Source of the DNA: Streptomyces sp. WAC 01529
Lineage (GTDB): Bacteria; Actinomycetota; Actinomycetes; Streptomycetales; Streptomycetaceae
Assembly: GCF_003945545.1 (NCBI RefSeq)
Contig: NZ_CP029617.1
Span: 620,001 to 684,000, forward strand
Direction of reading: 5' to 3'
DNA: 64,000 nucleotides
Both the position numbers and the translations under genes were made by a program. The notes beneath the pieces are model-generated. The model saw only the letters and a list, made by a program, of their open reading frames with translations, was not told where the DNA came from and did no database searches. The stretch's first letter is position 1. Every line of letters begins with the position of its first letter. Shown one piece after another: positions 1 through 8,770 of the stretch.

Positions 1-399
1 GGCGATCGTGCCGAGTACTCGGCCAAGGAACTCGAACAGCGCGGCATCAACCCCGTCCCAGGCCAGGCCGACGTGCTGTTCCTGGAGATCGACGTGGTCG
101 ACCCCTCCGACTTCAGCGACACCCTCGCCGTCCACGGAGCCGAAGTCGACGGGTACCGGATCCTGCGCACCGCGGCACCGGCCGCACCGAACGCCATCGC
201 GGCCATCCTTCTCGCCCTGCGCGACGCCACCGGTGTCAAGCCGCACTGCTACTTCGCCTGGGCCGAGGGAAGCCCCTTGAAGCACATGTTCCGCTACTTC
301 CTCCTGGGCCGCGGCGACACGGCCCCCGTCACCCGCGAAATCATCCGCAGCAACGAACCCGACCCCGACCGCCGCCCCGGCATCCACGTCGGCGGCTGA
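1..399 (+). CDS. C-terminal part of a probable APC-family amino acid permease (5' truncated by window edge)
   Basis: The reading frame is open from base 1 and ends at the TGA at 397-399, so only about 132 C-terminal residues are visible. They contain [14 protein letters not shown], an [12 protein letters not shown] segment, [12 protein letters not shown] and a final [18 protein letters not shown]...[14 protein letters not shown]. From memory this matches the soluble tail that follows the transmembrane core in a group of actinobacterial APC permeases, which has DPSEF, PNALAALML, FLLFGxGEVAPVTREVLR and a closing HVG. No membrane segment lies within the visible part, as expected for that tail. 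The family call rests on this tail alone. It is separated from the NRPS cluster by about 1.1 kb of decayed DNA and probably belongs to the flanking genome. Confidence 0.55.
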   Translation, partial: GDRAEYSAKELEQRGINPVPGQADVLFLEIDVVDPSDFSDTLAVHGAEVDGYRILRTAAPAAPNAIAAILLALRDATGVKPHCYFAWAEGSPLKHMFRYFLLGRGDTAPVTREIIRSNEPDPDRRPGIHVGG

Positions 400-743
400 C
401 CGGCCGACCAGGCGTGTGAGGGCCCCATCCCGGCGGCGGCACACGTCAACGCGCGCGACGAGCTGCGCACGTACAGCAGCGGAGCCCTTCAGGCATGTGC
501 CGAATGTGAGTGCCGCAGGCGGTTTCGGACGTACTTGAAAGGCTCAGCACGGCCCGAAACGGCCGCGCAGACCCGGCTACCTATCTGTACGTGACCTGCC
601 GTCAAAGGCTGGCGCGGAGGCCGGGGAGCGCTTGGCGGGCCGGAACGCAACCTACAGCCACCTGGCGTGCTTCGCGGCGTTGACCTGCGGTGTGTGCTCT
701 TCGTCAGCCGTGCTGGTCGGCCGTGACTGGTGTGAGCACTCAG

Positions 744-794
744 CTGTGGATCATGGACGACCACTCATGGACTTTGATCGAGCCTCTGCTGCCG
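744..794 (+). pseudogene. N-terminal scrap of an IS5-family transposase
   Basis: Plus-strand translation from 744 reads LWIMDDHSWTLIEPLLP. This resembles the N-terminus of IS5-family transposases (MDDxxWxxIEPLLPP). The similarity stops after LLP and the frame closes at a TAG near 826. No DDE core, inverted repeats or second half are visible nearby, so this is a relic and not a functional element. The match is only about 17 residues, but the motif is distinctive. Confidence 0.4.
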
Positions 795-805
795 TTCAAC
801 CCGAT

Positions 806-871
806 GATTTCGATGTCGGGGTCATAGTGGCGCGCCGCGAATCGGGAGAGGCCGGTGGGGGTCCTGATAGC
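806..871 (-). pseudogene. Rhs/YD-repeat protein scrap
   Basis: Minus-strand translation contains TPTGLSRFAARHYDPDI. The Rhs core end motif is DPTGLxxFGARYYDP, so about ten of fourteen positions agree. Upstream and downstream residues show no further YD repeats. It lies immediately beside the transposase-like scrap on the other strand, which suggests a junction between two pieces of foreign or deleted DNA. The assignment rests on one short motif. Confidence 0.3.
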
Positions 872-1056
872 CGCCGGCGAAGCGGTAGGGCTATGTGGCT
901 TTTCGCTGGTCGCGTCCCGGGCCACGCCTCGGGGGCTGCACGAGTAGCCGTTGACCTTCATCCCCGCTTGCAGCGGGGATGAATCGTTCCGTGAAATGCT
1001 CAGAGCCGCCATGATGACGACAAGTGGCGAGTACGGCCTACCGCCAGTATTTTCTG

Positions 1057-1260
1057 TCAGCCTTCTTCGTGGTGTCCACTCTGCATCAAACGGCGCCACA
1101 GTGAAGCGAGAGGGCACGCAGCAATGCCGACTACCGCCGCCCATGCCACAAGCCGCCACATGTCCAGCGTTCCCCAGTCAACCGCAGGGATCACGAACGG
1201 TCCTGCGACGATAAGCAGAATGACGGCGATGGTAAGTCTTGCCTGATCGCTGTCTCGCAC
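1057..1260 (-). CDS. Small two-helix membrane protein, hypothetical
   Basis: Encodes about 67 residues with two hydrophobic segments, LTIAVILLIVAGPFVIP and LVAWAAVVGIAACPLASLW, followed by a charged C-terminus (WRRLMQSGHHEEG). It looks like a small integral membrane protein with two helices. I prefer the GTG at 1258-1260 because GGAGGA sits nine bases upstream of it. A GTG three codons earlier (1269) directly abuts that GGAGGA, which would be too close. I recognise no family. It overlaps weak frames on both strands and lies in otherwise decayed DNA, so it could be spurious. Confidence 0.4.
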   Translation of the reverse strand: MRDSDQARLTIAVILLIVAGPFVIPAVDWGTLDMWRLVAWAAVVGIAACPLASLWRRLMQSGHHEEG

Positions 1261-1269
1261 GACTTGCAC

Positions 1270-1504
1270 TCCTCCGGCAGATTATTTCACTGCAGCTCTT
1301 CATAGGCCCCCTGAACAGCCATACCGACCGCGCCAGCATCCGCCGACAACCGCCCCTTCGACGCATCCAGCCATGAGGGTCGTAATGCAACCCGCAACTC
1401 CGCGCGTCCGACAAGAACGCCGGGGCCCAAGAGCCGACCGAGGACTGGCGGAAGACCCTGGACCGGCTGAAGCGAAACTCATTAAAGCCTGGTGGGACGC
1501 GCGG
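1270..1504. other. Intergenic stretch downstream of the NRPS operon
   Basis: This stretch follows the stop of the last NRPS gene, which reads leftward. I find no recognisable gene and no strong hairpin that would be an obvious terminator. Confidence 0.4.
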
Positions 1505-4500
1505 TCAGCCGACGGGTTGGTCGGCCCCCGCCGCCACGATCAGTCGGGCGGCGTTGGTGACGGAGGAGTCCACGAAGAACTCGGCAATCGGAACTTCCAC
1601 CGTGAACACACTCTTGAGGCGGGAAACGAGCCGCAGCGCGGCCAGAGAGTGGAAACCCAGCGCGAAGATGTCCGTCCGCAGGTCGATCGTCGGTACTTTG
1701 AGTACCGCACAGTAGACCTCCGCGACCTTCACTTCGAGCTCGCTGCCCAGCGCCTCCTCGGGGACGACACGCTCGCGGCTCTGCAGCGCGAGCAAGGCCG
1801 CTTGGTCGACCTTGCCGTGCGAGGTGAGCGGGAACCGTTCCACTACTGAGAACTGAGCCGGAACCAGGTGCGGGGGAAGCTGGGTACGCACGTACGCCGC
1901 GACTGCTGCCTCGTCGGCGTACGTACCGATCAGGAATGCGATCAGCTCAAGCTCGGCCGCTGGGTCAGTCTCGGTGCGCCGAGGCACGACCACACTGCGC
2001 ACCACGTCCGGATGACCGTCGAGCACCGATTCGATCTCGGCGAGCTCGACCCGATGGCCGCGCAGTTTGAGCTGCCGGTCCACGCGGCCGAGGAATTCGA
2101 GGTCGCCTTCGGTGGTCCAGCGGCCTTGGTCGCCGGTGCGGTACATACGTGCGCCCGGCTCGGCCGCGAAGGGGTCCGCCACGAAGCGCTCGGCGGTCTG
2201 CTCGGGCCGGTTGAGCAGGCCGTCACAGACGCCGGGGCCGGCGAGGTAGATCTCCCCTGGCACGCCGCGTCCCACCGGTGCGAGCAAGGCGTCGAGCACG
2301 TAGACGGCGGCGTGCGGCATCGGTCGTCCGATCGGCAGCGCCTCGCGGTCGAAGTCAGCACCGGGCTGGTAGGTCGTGCTGGTCACCGCCGTTTCGGTGA
2401 GCCCATAGACATTGGTGAGCGGAATCCCGAAGTCCAACCAGCGCTGGTAGACCTCGATCGGCGCGCGTTCGCCGCCGACCAGCACTCGCCGCAAGGTTCG
2501 CGGAATGGGGACGACGGCCGGGTCGATCAGGCGCACTACTTCGATCCAGTAGGCGGTGGGTAGCTCACAAATGGTGATCTCGCGCTCTCCGAGGAGGTGC
2601 AGCAGTTCCTCCGGGCCGGTCCGGCCGAGCACGCCGTCGAAAAAGACGACGCAGCCACCGGCCAGCCAGGTGGGGAAGAACTCCTCGACATGTACGTCGA
2701 AGGTCATCGCGGCGAGCTGCAGCATCCTGTCTTCGGGGCCCAGATCGAACGTGTCCACCGCGGCACGGGTGAACGCGGTCAGGTTGGCATGGGTGACGAG
2801 GGTGCCCTTGGGCACACCCGTCGAGCCGGAGGTGAACGGGACGTACGCGACCTGACGGCCTGTCACAGCGATGCCCTCGAGATCTTCACCGCTCTGGGCC
2901 TCGATCGAGGAAGCAACCGCCGGATCGTCGAGGGCGACCACATGGTGGGCCCCGGCGAGGTCCTCGGCAAGGTCCACGAGCGTGAGCACCAGGCGGGGCG
3001 CGGTCTCGGCGAGGACATGTGCCTTGCGGCTGCCGGGCGCGTCCGGTGCCACAGGGACGTAGGCCCCGCCCGCCTTCAGCACGGCGAGCACGGCGGACGG
3101 CCAGGAGGAGCCATGGGGCAAGGCGAGCGCGACCCGCTCCCCCGTGCGTAGACCTAGCTGACGCAGATGCCGCGCGAGCCGGTTGGCCTCGCTGTTGAGC
3201 TGTGCGTAAGTGACTGGAGTACCGTCTTCACGCTCGATCGCCGGCGCATCCGGGCTCTGTCGGACCCGTCGCTCGAACAGCGCGTGCAGGGTGGCCGGCC
3301 CGTCCCCCGGCACGGGCCGACCGGCCGGCTCCCGACCGGTCAGCTCCCGATCGGGCTCGGCCTCGGCCGACGTGCGAAGCGCTCCCAGAGGGAACTCGGG
3401 ATGGGCCGCGGCCTCGCCGAGCAGCGCCAGGTAGCTCTCGGCCATGGCCTCGATGGTGCCCGGGTCGAACAGCTCCCTGTCGTATTCGAATTGGAGGCTC
3501 AGCTCCCCCAGCGCGTCCACGGCGCCGAGATTGAGACGGAACCGGGCCCCGCCATTGGACAACTCGTACAGCTCCGTCACCGCGCAGCCCGGGAGCGTGG
3601 CCTCGAACTCCGTGGACTGCTCGAAGGAGAACACCGTCTGGAAGAGCGGGGTCTCATGCGAGGTGCGTTTGGAGTCGACCCGTTTGACAAGCTCGGTGAA
3701 AGGCGCGTCCTGCGAGGAGAGCGCGTCGAAAGTACTCAGCTGGAGTTCGCGGACCAGCGAGGCGAAGGACACGTCCGCATCCAGCCGCAGTCGCAGCGGC
3801 ATGGTGTTGGCGAACAGCCCGATGAGCGACTGGTACTCGGGCCGGGTCCGGCCGGCCAGCGGCGTTCCGATCAGCAGGTCGTCCTGACGGGTGTAGCGGG
3901 CCAGCAGTACGCCCCAGACACCGCCGAGCATCGCGAACGGTGTGACCCCGAGCCGCTTGGCGCAGGCGTAGGCATCGGCCCGAAGCTGCTCTGGCACCAC
4001 TGTCGTGAACTCGTCCCCCCGGTACTCCCGAGACGCTCCTGAACTGTGGTCGACCGGCAGTGCAAGGGTCGTCGTCGCACCGGCCAGTTCCCGAGCCCAC
4101 GCGTCGAGCGCGTCGCCGTACCCGCCGTCCTCGGTGAGGCGCCGCTGTTCGGCCGCGAAGTCGCGGTACTGCAGGGTGAGGTCAGGCAGATCGGGCTCCT
4201 CGCCCGAGTGCCATGCGGTGTAGAGCGCGGCGAACTCGGTCCAGAACAGACGCAGCGACCAGCCGTCCGCGACGATGTGGTGCATGTTGAGGAAAAGCGC
4301 GTAGGCGTCATCCTCAAGACGTAGCGCAGCAGCCCGCAGCAGCGGGCCGTGCACGAGGTCGAAGGGCTCGCGAGCGGCGGTCTCGACGAACACACGCCAC
4401 TCGTCGGGCCGGGAGCGAAAGTCGAACACGGGCAGCACGAAGGGCTGCGGCGGATCTGTGACGAGGCACAGTTCACCGTTTTCCTCGCACACCCGGGAGC

Positions 4501-4732
4501 GCAGCACCTCATGCCGACGCACGATCTCGCTCACGCAGCGCGCGGCGAGTTCCGTGTCCAACGCCCCACGCACTCGGATCACCATGGGTATTCCGTAAAC
4601 GCTGCGGCCCGGGGCGAGTTGTTCGGCAATCCAGATCTGCTCCTGCAGGAGGGAGATCCTCTCGGTCTGTCGGTCGCCCATGGGTGCTCCGGTCGGGTGC
4701 GTGGCCTTCGGATTGGTGGTTGACCCGGTCAT
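1505..4732 (-). CDS. NRPS module C-A-PCP, acidic (E/E) A-domain pocket
   Basis: A 1075-residue single module. The condensation domain (about residues 15-440) carries HHIVADG. The adenylation domain (about 480-980) shows TSGSTGVPKG, NVYGLTETA, YRTGD, a LKLRGHRVELAEIE hinge and a GKVD lysine. The carrier domain (about 1000-1070) has LGFHSL, so Ser is present but the usual second Gly is Phe. Aligning by hand to GrsA gives the pocket D-V-E-E-L-G-V-V-T-K. Two acidic residues (239 and 278) suggest a basic, guanidine-like substrate such as capreomycidine; this is inference. ATG 4732 is chosen, with AGGAAGAG upstream, because the longer frame runs into the preceding gene. It starts 26 bases after the dehydrogenase stop and is the last gene of the operon. 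There is no thioesterase. Confidence 0.92.
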   Translation of the reverse strand: MTGSTTNPKATHPTGAPMGDRQTERISLLQEQIWIAEQLAPGRSVYGIPMVIRVRGALDTELAARCVSEIVRRHEVLRSRVCEENGELCLVTDPPQPFVLPVFDFRSRPDEWRVFVETAAREPFDLVHGPLLRAAALRLEDDAYALFLNMHHIVADGWSLRLFWTEFAALYTAWHSGEEPDLPDLTLQYRDFAAEQRRLTEDGGYGDALDAWARELAGATTTLALPVDHSSGASREYRGDEFTTVVPEQLRADAYACAKRLGVTPFAMLGGVWGVLLARYTRQDDLLIGTPLAGRTRPEYQSLIGLFANTMPLRLRLDADVSFASLVRELQLSTFDALSSQDAPFTELVKRVDSKRTSHETPLFQTVFSFEQSTEFEATLPGCAVTELYELSNGGARFRLNLGAVDALGELSLQFEYDRELFDPGTIEAMAESYLALLGEAAAHPEFPLGALRTSAEAEPDRELTGREPAGRPVPGDGPATLHALFERRVRQSPDAPAIEREDGTPVTYAQLNSEANRLARHLRQLGLRTGERVALALPHGSSWPSAVLAVLKAGGAYVPVAPDAPGSRKAHVLAETAPRLVLTLVDLAEDLAGAHHVVALDDPAVASSIEAQSGEDLEGIAVTGRQVAYVPFTSGSTGVPKGTLVTHANLTAFTRAAVDTFDLGPEDRMLQLAAMTFDVHVEEFFPTWLAGGCVVFFDGVLGRTGPEELLHLLGEREITICELPTAYWIEVVRLIDPAVVPIPRTLRRVLVGGERAPIEVYQRWLDFGIPLTNVYGLTETAVTSTTYQPGADFDREALPIGRPMPHAAVYVLDALLAPVGRGVPGEIYLAGPGVCDGLLNRPEQTAERFVADPFAAEPGARMYRTGDQGRWTTEGDLEFLGRVDRQLKLRGHRVELAEIESVLDGHPDVVRSVVVPRRTETDPAAELELIAFLIGTYADEAAVAAYVRTQLPPHLVPAQFSVVERFPLTSHGKVDQAALLALQSRERVVPEEALGSELEVKVAEVYCAVLKVPTIDLRTDIFALGFHSLAALRLVSRLKSVFTVEVPIAEFFVDSSVTNAARLIVAAGADQPVG

Positions 4733-4758
4733 CGTGATCCGCTCTTCCTGACAGTCGG

Positions 4759-5676
4759 CTAGTAACCGAGTTCCCGGTCGACCAGGCCGATCGGCTCGAG
4801 GCCGTCCGCCAGTCGACGAATGTTGCGCCGGACCAGGTCGACGAAGGGGCCGAGTGCGTGGTCCAGATCGCCCGCGCAGTGCGCGGTGATCACACAGGTG
4901 GGAAGGGACCACAGCGGGTGCTCCGGAGGAAGCGGCTCGGGGTCGGTGACGTCCAGGCCGGCGCCGGCGATCCACCCGGAGGTCAGCGCACGAACAAGGT
5001 CATCCGTGAGGACAAGCCCGCCGCGCGCCACGTTCACCAGGCACGCGTCCCGACGCATGGACCTGAGTCTGACCGCGTCGATCAGCCCGGCCGTCTCCGC
5101 GGTCAGCGGCGCCGCGAGGAAGACCACACGGGCCTCGGGCAGCCATTCGTCGAGGCGATCGGGCGTGCCGACCTCGGCGCCCGCCATCGGGGCGCCGCCG
5201 CGGCACACCACCTTGGGGTGGACCTTGAACGGGCGCAGCAGTGCGAGCAGTGCCCGGGCGACCCCGCCGCCGCCCACCACAAGGACTTCGGCGTTCGTCA
5301 GCCCGATGGCGGGGCGCGGCAGCCACGCGCCGGCCCTCACGGAGGCAGTGCCCTGACGCAGCACGGTCAGCGCGAGCATGAGGGCGTGTTCCGCCACCAG
5401 CTCGGACTGGACGCCGACGGCCCGGCTCCAGCGGATCCGCTGATCCATGAGCGGCAGGTAGCTTTCGACGCCGCTGCTCGCCAGTTGGACCCAGCGCACC
5501 GACGGCGCGCGCTCCAGTGCGGCTGCCAGCGCCGAGGGCTGATCGCCGGTCCAGATCAAGCCCTGAGCTTGGCCCAGCGGAGCTAGTCGAACGCCTGAAG
5601 AACGCAGCGCTGTCATGAGATCCGCGGGTGCCGGTTCCGGAAGCACTGCCACTGGCAGGTCGGGAGGCATGGTCAC
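4759..5676 (-). CDS. D-isomer-specific 2-hydroxyacid dehydrogenase
   Basis: A 305-residue NAD(P)-dependent dehydrogenase of the D-2-hydroxyacid family, which interconverts 2-keto and 2-hydroxy acids. Visible features are a glycine-rich nucleotide loop (VVGGGGVARALLALLRPF) and the family's catalytic Arg in VNVARGGLV, Glu in LDVTDPEPLPPEHPLW and His in ITAHCAGD. Glycine spacing in the loop departs somewhat from the usual GxGxxG. The GTG at 5676 overlaps the TGA of the upstream A-PCP gene (GTGA), so translation is probably coupled; an ATG two codons in is the alternative. Lying between an A-PCP didomain that lacks Asp235 and a class V aminotransferase, it probably makes a 2-hydroxy acid used by the assembly line. 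Its substrate is not visible; a glycerate/hydroxypyruvate role is equally possible. Confidence 0.85.
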   Translation of the reverse strand: MTMPPDLPVAVLPEPAPADLMTALRSSGVRLAPLGQAQGLIWTGDQPSALAAALERAPSVRWVQLASSGVESYLPLMDQRIRWSRAVGVQSELVAEHALMLALTVLRQGTASVRAGAWLPRPAIGLTNAEVLVVGGGGVARALLALLRPFKVHPKVVCRGGAPMAGAEVGTPDRLDEWLPEARVVFLAAPLTAETAGLIDAVRLRSMRRDACLVNVARGGLVLTDDLVRALTSGWIAGAGLDVTDPEPLPPEHPLWSLPTCVITAHCAGDLDHALGPFVDLVRRNIRRLADGLEPIGLVDRELGY

Positions 5677-7502
5677 CGGCCACCGCCCGGCCTACCCACC
5701 GCCGTGACGTCCGCCGTCGCGCCGACCAGCGCTGCCACTCCGCGTACCGAATACGCGCCGAAGACCTCGCGCGGACCGAGGCTGACGCCCAAGTGTTTGC
5801 GGATCCAGCTGATCAGCCGCAACATGAACAGCGAATCCCCGCCCAGGTCGAGCAGGTTGTCGAGCACACCGATCTCGTCGAGTCCCAGTAGCTCCGCCGC
5901 GGCGGCACCGATGCGCCGCTCGATCTCACCTGCCGGCGGCACGAACTCGGTGGGCAGGTCGGGCCGGCGCTTCGGCGGCTGCGGAAGCATCGCGTGGTCG
6001 ATCTTCCGATGCGTCGTCAGCGGGAACTCGTCCAGCCGGATCAGCGCTGAGGGGATCAGATGGGTCGGCAGTTCGTCGGCGAGGAAGGAACGCAGCTCAC
6101 CGACGCTCACCTTGTCCCGGTCAGCGGTCACGTAGCCGATCAGACGCTGCTCACCCGACGCGTCCCGACCAGTCGTGACCAGGGCTTGACGCACCGCTGG
6201 GTGCCGGTCGAGCGCGGCCTCGATCTCGCCCGGTTCGACGCGATATCCACGCACCTTGACCTGCTGGTCGCTGCGTCCGAGGAACTGCAGCCGACCGTCG
6301 GGAAGACGGCGTACCCGATCGCCGGTGCGGTACAACCTGGCCCCGGGAATCCCCGAGTAGCGGTCGGCGACGAACTTCTCCGCGGTGACGTCGGGTCTGC
6401 CCAGGTACCCGCGTGCCAGCGAGTCACCACCGATGAGCAGCTCGCCCTCGGTATCCGCGGGAACGAGTTCGAGCCGCTCGTCGACGACGAACATGCGGGT
6501 TCCGTCGATGGCATCGCCTATGGACAGCACCCCGTCCTTGGGTGTCTGTCCGGGCGGCACGCTCCAGTACGACGCGGTCGCGGTGGTCTCGGTCGGCCCG
6601 TAGACGTGCACCAGCGGAAGGCGGAAGCGGTTCCACTGCTGGACGGCTTCGGGCATGGCGCGGTCTCCGCCCATGACGACCGTGCGCAGTGACGGGGGCA
6701 GTGCCCCGCCGGTGTCCACGAGGTGGTGGACCAGCAGGTGCCAGTGCGCGGTCTGCATCTCCAGCAGCGTGACGTCGTGCGCGGTGAGGAAGTCGAGCAG
6801 GGCCTCCACCGGGGAGAGCGCGACCCGGTCGGTCGGGAACACGCTTGTCCCGCCCTGCACGAGTGGGGGGAACAGCTCCTCGAGTGAGGCGGAGAACGCG
6901 GCGGCGGCCAGCATCAGGTAGCGATCACGCGGCCCCATGCCGAACTCGGCGCTCGCGGCGGCTGCGAGATTCGCCAGGCCGAGATGGGTGATCATGACGC
7001 CTTTGGGCGCTCCGGTGGAACCTGAGGTGTAGATCACGCAGGCCAGGTCGTCCGGCGCGGCTGCGGGGGCGCCCGGACGGGGAGTCGAGCGCCCTCGGTC
7101 CGGCGCAAGCGTCGTGAGGGGCAAGCTGGTCGGCCCCTCATGCGCTCCGTCCACGATGAGAATCTTGATGCCGGAGTCGGCCGCGAGAAAACTCTTGCGC
7201 TGGTCGGGGTAGTCCGGGTCGATGGGCACATAGGCCGCTCTCGCACGCAGCACGCCGAGAATCGCGACAAGCAGGTCGACGGAGTGGCGCATCATGACGC
7301 CGACGCGATCGCCGGGAAGCACTCCCGCCTCCGCCAGGCGCGCCGCCATGTGCTCGGCTTCGGCGGCGAGTTCGGCGTAGGTCAGCGCCCGCTGTGCGTC
7401 CTCGGTGGCGGGGGCGTGCGGCGTCACCCTCGCGTGCTGTTCGAGCAGGCTCGGGATGAGCGTCGGCGCGTCGTTGCGCGCTGATCGGACGTCGGCGTTC
7501 AC
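5673..7502 (-). CDS. NRPS A-PCP didomain with Ser replacing the amino-binding Asp
   Basis: A 609-residue adenylation-carrier protein. It has YTSGSTGAPKG, VYGPTET, YRTGD, the VKVRGYRVEPGEIE hinge, the A10 lysine in THRKIDH, and a carrier site LDLGGDSL. The A4 motif reads FSASLEEL instead of FDAS. Position 235, which normally binds the alpha-amino group, is therefore Ser, and the hand-aligned pocket is S-A-E-E-V-G-V-A-T-K. Loss of Asp235 is typical of domains that use hydroxy, keto, aryl or beta-amino acids. The rest of the pocket closely mirrors the 1505-4732 module (E239, E278, G301, V322, T331). It may load a desamino (hydroxy or keto) analogue of the same basic side chain. GTG 7502 overlaps the aminotransferase TGA (GTGA). 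Confidence 0.92.
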   Translation of the reverse strand: MNADVRSARNDAPTLIPSLLEQHARVTPHAPATEDAQRALTYAELAAEAEHMAARLAEAGVLPGDRVGVMMRHSVDLLVAILGVLRARAAYVPIDPDYPDQRKSFLAADSGIKILIVDGAHEGPTSLPLTTLAPDRGRSTPRPGAPAAAPDDLACVIYTSGSTGAPKGVMITHLGLANLAAAASAEFGMGPRDRYLMLAAAAFSASLEELFPPLVQGGTSVFPTDRVALSPVEALLDFLTAHDVTLLEMQTAHWHLLVHHLVDTGGALPPSLRTVVMGGDRAMPEAVQQWNRFRLPLVHVYGPTETTATASYWSVPPGQTPKDGVLSIGDAIDGTRMFVVDERLELVPADTEGELLIGGDSLARGYLGRPDVTAEKFVADRYSGIPGARLYRTGDRVRRLPDGRLQFLGRSDQQVKVRGYRVEPGEIEAALDRHPAVRQALVTTGRDASGEQRLIGYVTADRDKVSVGELRSFLADELPTHLIPSALIRLDEFPLTTHRKIDHAMLPQPPKRRPDLPTEFVPPAGEIERRIGAAAAELLGLDEIGVLDNLLDLGGDSLFMLRLISWIRKHLGVSLGPREVFGAYSVRGVAALVGATADVTAVGRPGGGR

Positions 7503-8704
7503 GCGGCGGACTCCTCTGGGTCGGGCGACGTCGACGTCAAGGGGCCTGCGGCGGCGGCAACCTGCTCCGCCATCAGCTTCACCACGGGTGTGACGCCGCT
7601 GCCCGGCAGCACCGGGGCGCCGAGGACCGCGAACCCGGTCTCGAGTGCGGCCAGCGCGGTGACCAGGTCGAGCGGGTCGACGTGGCCGCAGTGACCGATC
7701 CGCACGACTTGGTCGGCCAGTTCTCCGTTGCCGGCAGCCAGCTGGACGCCCGTGTGCTCGACCACCGCATCGACGAGGGATTGTGCGCCCACTCCCGGCG
7801 GTGTGAACGCGGCCGTCACGATGCCGTTGCGCGCCACTTCTGGGGTCAGCAGCCGGAGCCCGAGGCCGCGCAGGCCCGCTCTGGCCATCCGGCCCAGCTC
7901 CGCATGTCGCCGGTGGCGCCGCTCCATGCCTTCGGCGAGTACCTGTTCGAGCGCCGCGGACAACTGGAGCAGCACGCCGACCGCCGGCGTCCAGGGGGTA
8001 CGCGGGATGGGGTGGTTCAGGCTGTCACGCGTGATCGTCCAGTCGAAGTAGTACCGCATATGCCTGGCCTCGGCGTGCCGGCGCCAGGCGCGCTCACTGA
8101 CCGAGACGAAAGAGACCCCTGGCGGCGCCATCAGCGCCTTCTGGGTCCCGCTGACCACGACGTCCAACCCCCACGCGTCGGCCTGCATTTCGCAGCCGCC
8201 GACCCCGGAGGCCGAGTCCACTATCGTCAGTACGTTGCGAGTCGCCCGACCGAAGGCCTCAAGGTCGGTGACGACGCCGGTGGAGGTCTCGCAGTGCACG
8301 ACGATCGCCGCGACGATCTGCGAGTCGGCCTCCAGACAGGTTTCGACGACGGCAGGGTCCGGTTCGCGACCTGGCGCGACGTCGAGCACGACGGTCTCGA
8401 GGCCGTAAGCGCGGCACAGCTCCACCCAGCGCCTTCCAAAGGCGCCGTTCTCCACCACGAGTACCTTTTCCCCTGGACTGAAGAGGTTCTGCACCGCGCT
8501 CTCGAACGCACCGGTGGTGCTTGACGTGAAGACCAGCACGTCCCCCGCGGTACCGAGCACATGCCTGAGCCCGTCGATGATGCGTGTGAATACGCGTGCG
8601 AAGTCCCCGGTGCGCTCGTCGACCATGGGATGCGTCGCCGCCGCGATGACCGCGGGCGGCAGCGGGGTCGGTCCGGGTATGGCCAGTCTGTCCTTGTAGA
8701 TCAT
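7499..8704 (-). CDS. Class V aminotransferase (alanine-glyoxylate/serine-pyruvate type)
   Basis: A 401-residue PLP enzyme with the family's N-terminal PGPTPLPP motif, a phosphate loop STTGAFE, the PLP-ring Asp in IVDSASGVGG and the Schiff-base Lys in SGTQKALMAPPG. The fold-type I subgroup includes alanine-glyoxylate and serine-pyruvate aminotransferases, which exchange small amino acids for keto acids. ATG 8704 is preceded by AGGAAG and GGAGG. It is coupled by GTGA to the A-PCP gene, which is coupled in turn to the dehydrogenase, so the three probably form one functional unit. Amino acid to keto acid to hydroxy acid would supply the unusual monomer. Whether the amino donor is serine, arginine or capreomycidine cannot be read from the sequence. 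Confidence 0.85.
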   Translation of the reverse strand: MIYKDRLAIPGPTPLPPAVIAAATHPMVDERTGDFARVFTRIIDGLRHVLGTAGDVLVFTSSTTGAFESAVQNLFSPGEKVLVVENGAFGRRWVELCRAYGLETVVLDVAPGREPDPAVVETCLEADSQIVAAIVVHCETSTGVVTDLEAFGRATRNVLTIVDSASGVGGCEMQADAWGLDVVVSGTQKALMAPPGVSFVSVSERAWRRHAEARHMRYYFDWTITRDSLNHPIPRTPWTPAVGVLLQLSAALEQVLAEGMERRHRRHAELGRMARAGLRGLGLRLLTPEVARNGIVTAAFTPPGVGAQSLVDAVVEHTGVQLAAGNGELADQVVRIGHCGHVDPLDLVTALAALETGFAVLGAPVLPGSGVTPVVKLMAEQVAAAAGPLTSTSPDPEESAA

Positions 8705-8770
8705 CTTCCTGATTCCTCCGTGCCGCGGTGGTCCGGCTTCGTCAAAGGCTCGTCCGCAGTCGAGTACCGC

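Larger units (their letters stand above)
400..1056. other. Gene-poor, decayed intergenic stretch
   Basis: No convincing intact gene lies here. The only recognisable signals are two short protein-level remnants, IS5-transposase-like on the plus strand at 744-794 and Rhs-like on the minus strand at about 806-871. The other open frames are short, overlap one another on both strands and show no family motifs. The decay suggests past insertion and deletion at the boundary between the permease and the NRPS cluster. Confidence 0.5.
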
